Positions 28,011 to 31,746 of a DNA stretch of 31,746 bases are shown here, one piece after another. The DNA lies in NCBI GenBank assembly GCA_003427395.1, contig BFEA01000471.1:877906-909651 (forward strand), read 5' to 3'. The notes under the pieces are model-generated. The model was given only the letters and a program-made list of their open reading frames with translations. It was not told the DNA's origin and searched no databases. The translations under genes and the position numbers were made by a program. The DNA is from Chara braunii. Its lineage: Eukaryota; Streptophyta; Charophyceae; Charales; Characeae. The first letter of the stretch is position 1. Every line of letters starts with the position of its first letter.

Positions 28011-30220
28011 TAGGGTCTTTCTCTAACCACTCAGTCTCTAACTCCACCAAGGACTCCGACACATCCATCGAACAAAGTATCTACTGGTCCAGATCTATTT
28101 GCGGGGCGATACAGGGGTCCATAGCCTTGGCCATAATCTGAAATGGAGAGGGTAAGGTAACCACTTCAACACAAGTAAGAGCAGCTAATATTCTTCCTGG
28201 CCCAACATGTTTCCCTCCGAGGTGCTCGTAGAGGCACCACTAGAGGTGGAAGGTCCCACAACCACGATAGAGGATGTCACCTTCCTCGTGGCTTTCTTAC
28301 TCTTGCAGACTTGCATCTACTCATTGTGTGCCCATATTGGCCACAATTCAGACAAGTGCCTCAAGCAACGCAGTCACGCCACACATCGTCCTCTAAAAAC
28401 CAAGCTTCACCCATATGGGTGGTCCTTGGTCAACTTGACCCTTGGGCCGGCTACCCTTGTGTTTTCCGACCCTCTTAGCCTCTTTTCTATGGGAGCCACT
28501 ACTCCACCCTCTGAAGTCTCCTCACCCCCATCTATCGCTGTCTCATCCCCTAAATATGAGACGTCGACAATCTCAGTTGCGTTGCCATCGAGGTCAACGA
28601 ACATGAAGGTTGCCCTTCTTTTTCCAATCTTGAGGAAGCTTCTTCATCCTCCCATGTGTCACTGCTTGTTGGGCACTCCCAAGCCTAGCCTCTATGGAAG
28701 CGAAATCATGTACATCTATGGAGGCCTCGTCGACCAACTGATTTTTGACATCTATGGGCAGACATCGCAAAATAAGTTGTCAAGAGGACCTGCGGATCGT
28801 ACCTCACGCCAAGGACAACGATCAATCGCTCTACGACGTTTGTTACCTCACAGACAGACCGGTGCCTCTTTGATCCCAGGCTTTCTAATGAGTCGGTGGC
28901 CTTCTGAGGCCCTTGGGTTTCATGCCACCTGTTATGGGCCAACCATACAAACTCTTCCAATGTCCGGGTCTGTGCCCAACCACCGAAGTTCCAACCGTAA
29001 CCATGCTGTTGTACGAACTCGTTTAATCATCTGGCTGTTGATCCTTCTAAAAAGGATGCAACACTTCCTCCTCTATCCTCGTGAGCTTGTACCTCACATA
29101 AGTGGGCACTGTCCGCACCCAGGTATCTAAGTCCTCTTCTTTCTTCTTGTCGCCAGATCAGGGCTTAGGACTCAACAAAGGTTTCTTAGGTGTCCACTTC
29201 ATTGGCGGTCCAGTGCCCTGTGCCTGCTTCATCGGTCGAGAAACCGATGGAACAGCCTGCTGCGGCGGCACCTGCTGCTGCAGCTGCGCCTATTGCAAGG
29301 GCTGCTGGATGGGGAAGTAAAGAAGGTACAAGAGTCTGCCTGCTACTACCAGCTTGTTCACCACTTGGTGAAATGATCCCAAGCTATGGAGTGAAGGGGC
29401 CCGCTCATTGGTGGCAGTGACATGGTCGGACCAGCCACTGTCAGAGGAAATGCCATAGGTTGTGGGAGCCTAGTCGGTTGTTTAGGCACTCGCAAAGCAG
29501 CCATTACTTGCTGCTGTCCGACAATCTGAGCTTGCAGCATCTCCTGCTGCACGATCTATACTTCAGCTACACTCGAAAGCCCAGCATGAAGTGACCGTAC
29601 CTCTGGATCAAGGGCTTATGTGTCCATTGCCTCTATCCTCTCCAGCCCTCCTCCCTCAGCTCTAGTCTGGCTTTTCTTCTAATAACATTCAATCTTTTTT
29701 TCTCTATGTCCCACGTCTGGCATCGAAGCTCTGCTTGAGCGGCATCTATTTGTTGGATCTCTATTCCCTCTGGCGACAGCTGTTGCTGCTGGCTGACTTG
29801 CAGACCGGCGACTAACTGACGAAAGGCTGGGACATCCCCGAACTATCACCTGACGAACTGGCCTAAGTAGAGGCCTGTGACATTGCAGAGGAGGTAGCCA
29901 CAGCTGCCTCTGCAGTGGCTTTAGTGTCTGTTGTTAACGCTGCTGCTAGTGCCCTCTCTGCGTTGGCTGCTGCTTCCCTCGGCCTCTGCAAAGCTTTCCT
30001 CTCTCTAGCCTCTCTTCGCAGTCTTCTTTCCTCTCCTGGTTCCAACACCAAAAAAGTGGTCGGCCGACTAAGTGCGTCTCTTCGGGTAAGCCTCCTACCG
30101 TCCTGGTCTAGTCTCTAAACATCACTGTCATCCTCATGAGTGACATATGAGATGCAATCTGAACTAGTGTCCTCACTGGGACCTACCACAGCGTAGCACT
30201 CAACCGCTTAGAAATCAAAA
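28011..30220 (-). pseudogene. Element A gag with intact zinc knuckle motif
   Basis: Read right to left, the N-terminal part runs from about 30220 (VGPSEDTSSD, an in-frame TAG, then LVLEPGEERRLRREARERK and an Ala-rich helix to 29863). Next is a Gln/Pro-rich part (29552-29358, QQEMLQAQIVGQQQVMAAL). The capsid-like part (28960-28706) reads MEEFVWLAHNRWHETQGPQ and VVERLIVVLGVRYDPQVLL. The zinc knuckle CLNCGQYGHTMSRC (28354-28313) has perfect CX2CX4HX4C spacing, but a TGA lies just before it in frame. Several frameshifts make it non-functional. The long plus-strand frame at 28207-29130 is antisense to this gene. Confidence 0.82.
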
Positions 30221-31300
30221 TTAAATATGCGCTTGTCCGGAATTAGTCAAGCGGTAAATGCAGATAGGTTCAAACACCTACAAACAATTCTATTCCTACT
30301 TTTGACTAGTCTGAAACAGATGCAATGCAGCAAATAATAGTTTCCTACTCTACTGCAGCAGTCTGCTAGTTGTCAACAGTGTCCGTAACAGCTAACTAAT
30401 CAAAAAATAAAAATAAAGTCATTTGCTGGTGTGCACGCAGAATGGAAATACACAATAATTAACAATTGAGCAGTTTACTGGAATCTTCCCTCCCCCTCAA
30501 TCCTTCTAGAGTTCTCACTTTGTGCCAACATCCTAAAGCTCTGCTTCAGCGGCATGTCTAAAGGTGTGCAATGGGCCCACCCCTATGCCCCAAGTCAAAG
30601 AGAACTGGCAAGCCCCGACTGTACTATTTTTTATACTCACATACAACACGAGTCGTGTATCCCCGCTGGAGTCTCTTTATTGATGGTCCAGTACTCGTCT
30701 CTCCCCCATAGGGCTGGCTGCCCAACACGACCTCTACAGCACAGCAAGCACACCTAAGGACAAGCAGCATACGTGCTCTACTCCCAGCGGTTTGGCATGG
30801 TGACCGTGACCCGAGTGCTTCGTCCAGGACCCTTCAGAGGCAACGCATGTGCTCTGCCAGCATGCTCCCCACGAAGAATGTCGACTCTCAAGGTTGACTG
30901 CTCATGACACCTCACAATGAGACGACTCCCAAGACAGAACTCACCTCCTCACGGTAAGAAGCGACGAAGAGGGTAGATAAGGTAAGGAGCAATGTACCTC
31001 ATGATGTTGCCCCCAACCACAGATTTCTCACCAGCAACCTGACGTGTGTTTATGATGACCTGTCGATGCCTCGACGCAACCCACAATATAATGCAGTTCC
31101 ACCTCGGCTTAAATGCCACATCAGCAAGCACTTGTCATCCATCGTGCACCCCAATGTCACCACAGAGCCTTCCAGGCGCGCCGTCACGACCCAGGGCCGC
31201 CTAATCACCAATGCACACACAAGTGCTATCACTGCCTCACCACACCGTAGCGAAGCACCAAACAGCTAAAGTGGAGGAGCCAGCGGAGCAGCTCGAACCA
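30221..31300 (-). other. Element A leader
   Basis: Region between PBS and gag, without coding similarity. ATGCCACATCAGCAAGCACTT near 31114 resembles a block near 18506 in the leader of element B, which suggests that A and B are related families. Confidence 0.6.
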
Positions 31301-31312
31301 GCTCTGATACCA
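31301..31312 (-). promoter_or_regulatory. Element A primer-binding site, tRNA-iMet
   Basis: The minus strand reads TGGTATCAGAGC, a perfect match to the usual plant retroelement PBS. It is three bases from the LTR end at 31316. Confidence 0.93.
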
Positions 31313-31315
31313 AAT

Positions 31316-31667
31316 TGCAAAGAAAATGAGCAATTGCAAAATGACAGAATTCCAGATTGCAAATGACATTGAAAGACAGATAGTCCAACACTGTCCGCAA
31401 AGCAAAAATGCACTGATGTAACACCGCGGGCGAAACAAAGCAGCAATCTCAATTGTCAATCAAAACATACTCTCGCCACCACCCACAATATTATTGAAGC
31501 TCTTCTCTCATTGGCGCTCAGTGCCCAGACTGCGAACCTACAGCTGCTACCTACACTACGAATTGACAATGCAACCAGTTGACGTCAGCAACAGCAACTG
31601 AAGGACATGCAGATGTCGACCTTGCAGACCACCGCCATGACCAGGTATGTGCCCTCAAATCGTCTCC

Positions 31668-31746
<79 letters not shown>
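31316..31746 (-). repeat. Element A 5' LTR (cut by the window edge)
   Basis: It starts TGCAAAGAAAATGAG and aligns with 1014-1408 at roughly 85% by eye. The LTR should continue about 640 bp further right, judged from the other copy. Confidence 0.9.
31671..31746. repeat. (CT)n microsatellite in element A 5' LTR, runs off the window
   Basis: At least 38 CT units, at the same LTR position as the 31-unit array at 1347-1408. Confidence 0.98.

Larger units (their letters stand above)
1014..31746 (-). mobile_element. Element A: outermost Ty3/gypsy LTR retrotransposon, split by nested insertions and incomplete at right edge
   Basis: Read on the minus strand the order is 5' LTR (from 31316, cut by the window edge), PBS (31301-31312), leader, gag with zinc knuckle, protease, interruption, RT, RNase H, integrase, polypurine tract (2058-2045) and 3' LTR (2044-1014). 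RT before RNase H before integrase is the Ty3/gypsy order. The sequence at 1014-1408 clearly matches 31316-31746, including an internal CT array. About 22.7 kb between roughly 4640 and 27409 is foreign: elements C, B and D. All coding parts carry stops and frameshifts, so the copy is dead. I infer that the two halves belong to one element from matching strand, complementary gene content and matching LTRs. Two relatives of one family could in principle give the same picture. Confidence 0.8.

Noticed and set aside
28207-29130. Longest plus-strand open frame in the window outside the microsatellites (307 codons)
   Set aside because: It is antisense to the gag remnant of element A, and the minus strand shows recognisable gag motifs and a zinc knuckle. 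The plus-strand protein has no family features.

Overview
The window looks like repeat-rich nuclear DNA from a streptophyte (land plant or charophyte alga). I cannot name the species. The evidence is several degraded Ty3/gypsy LTR retrotransposons with primer-binding sites complementary to the 3' end of plant initiator tRNA-Met, long (CT)n microsatellites, and no bacterial-type operons, rRNA or tRNA genes. I found no intact host gene; every recognisable protein is a broken retroelement protein.

The layout is a set of nested insertions. Element A (minus strand) is the outermost. Its 3' LTR is at 1014-2044, with a polypurine tract beside it. Broken integrase, RNase H and RT remnants run from 2123 to about 4640. 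Its protease, gag, leader and PBS resume at 27409-31312, and its 5' LTR (from 31316) runs off the right edge. Between these halves lies element C (plus strand): an LTR-like stretch ending at 5854, a PBS at 5856-5867, a leader, and a gag fragment ending near 27363. C has no pol and no 3' LTR. Inside the leader of C sits element B (minus strand, 7157-26370), flanked by a 4-bp duplication GAGT. B has LTRs that both read TGCAAT...ATTGCA, a one-mismatch tRNA-Met PBS, and broken pol, protease and gag. The left LTR of B is longer than the right by about 782 bp. The right LTR is split by a 6.6-kb sequence D (19013-25634) with TGTCG...CGACA ends and no recognisable protein.

The most unusual part is inside D. 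From about 19940 to 21780 it is dense in short inverted repeats. At 21040-21779 seven units share a conserved loop (mostly ATCTTA) in an inner stem, and most have an outer stem whose sequence differs from unit to unit while pairing is kept. That pattern suggests selection on a structure rather than simple tandem copying. I know of no family that it matches.

All copies look dead. The RT catalytic Asp codons are altered in both A and B, the catalytic Glu codon of the B integrase is a stop, the B zinc knuckle has lost two ligands, and RNase H is broken by a 38-bp duplication (A) or an internal deletion (B). The LTR pairs differ by very roughly 10-15% by eye, so the insertions are old. Stretches with no assignment are 1-1013, 12988-16250 and 22112-25600.
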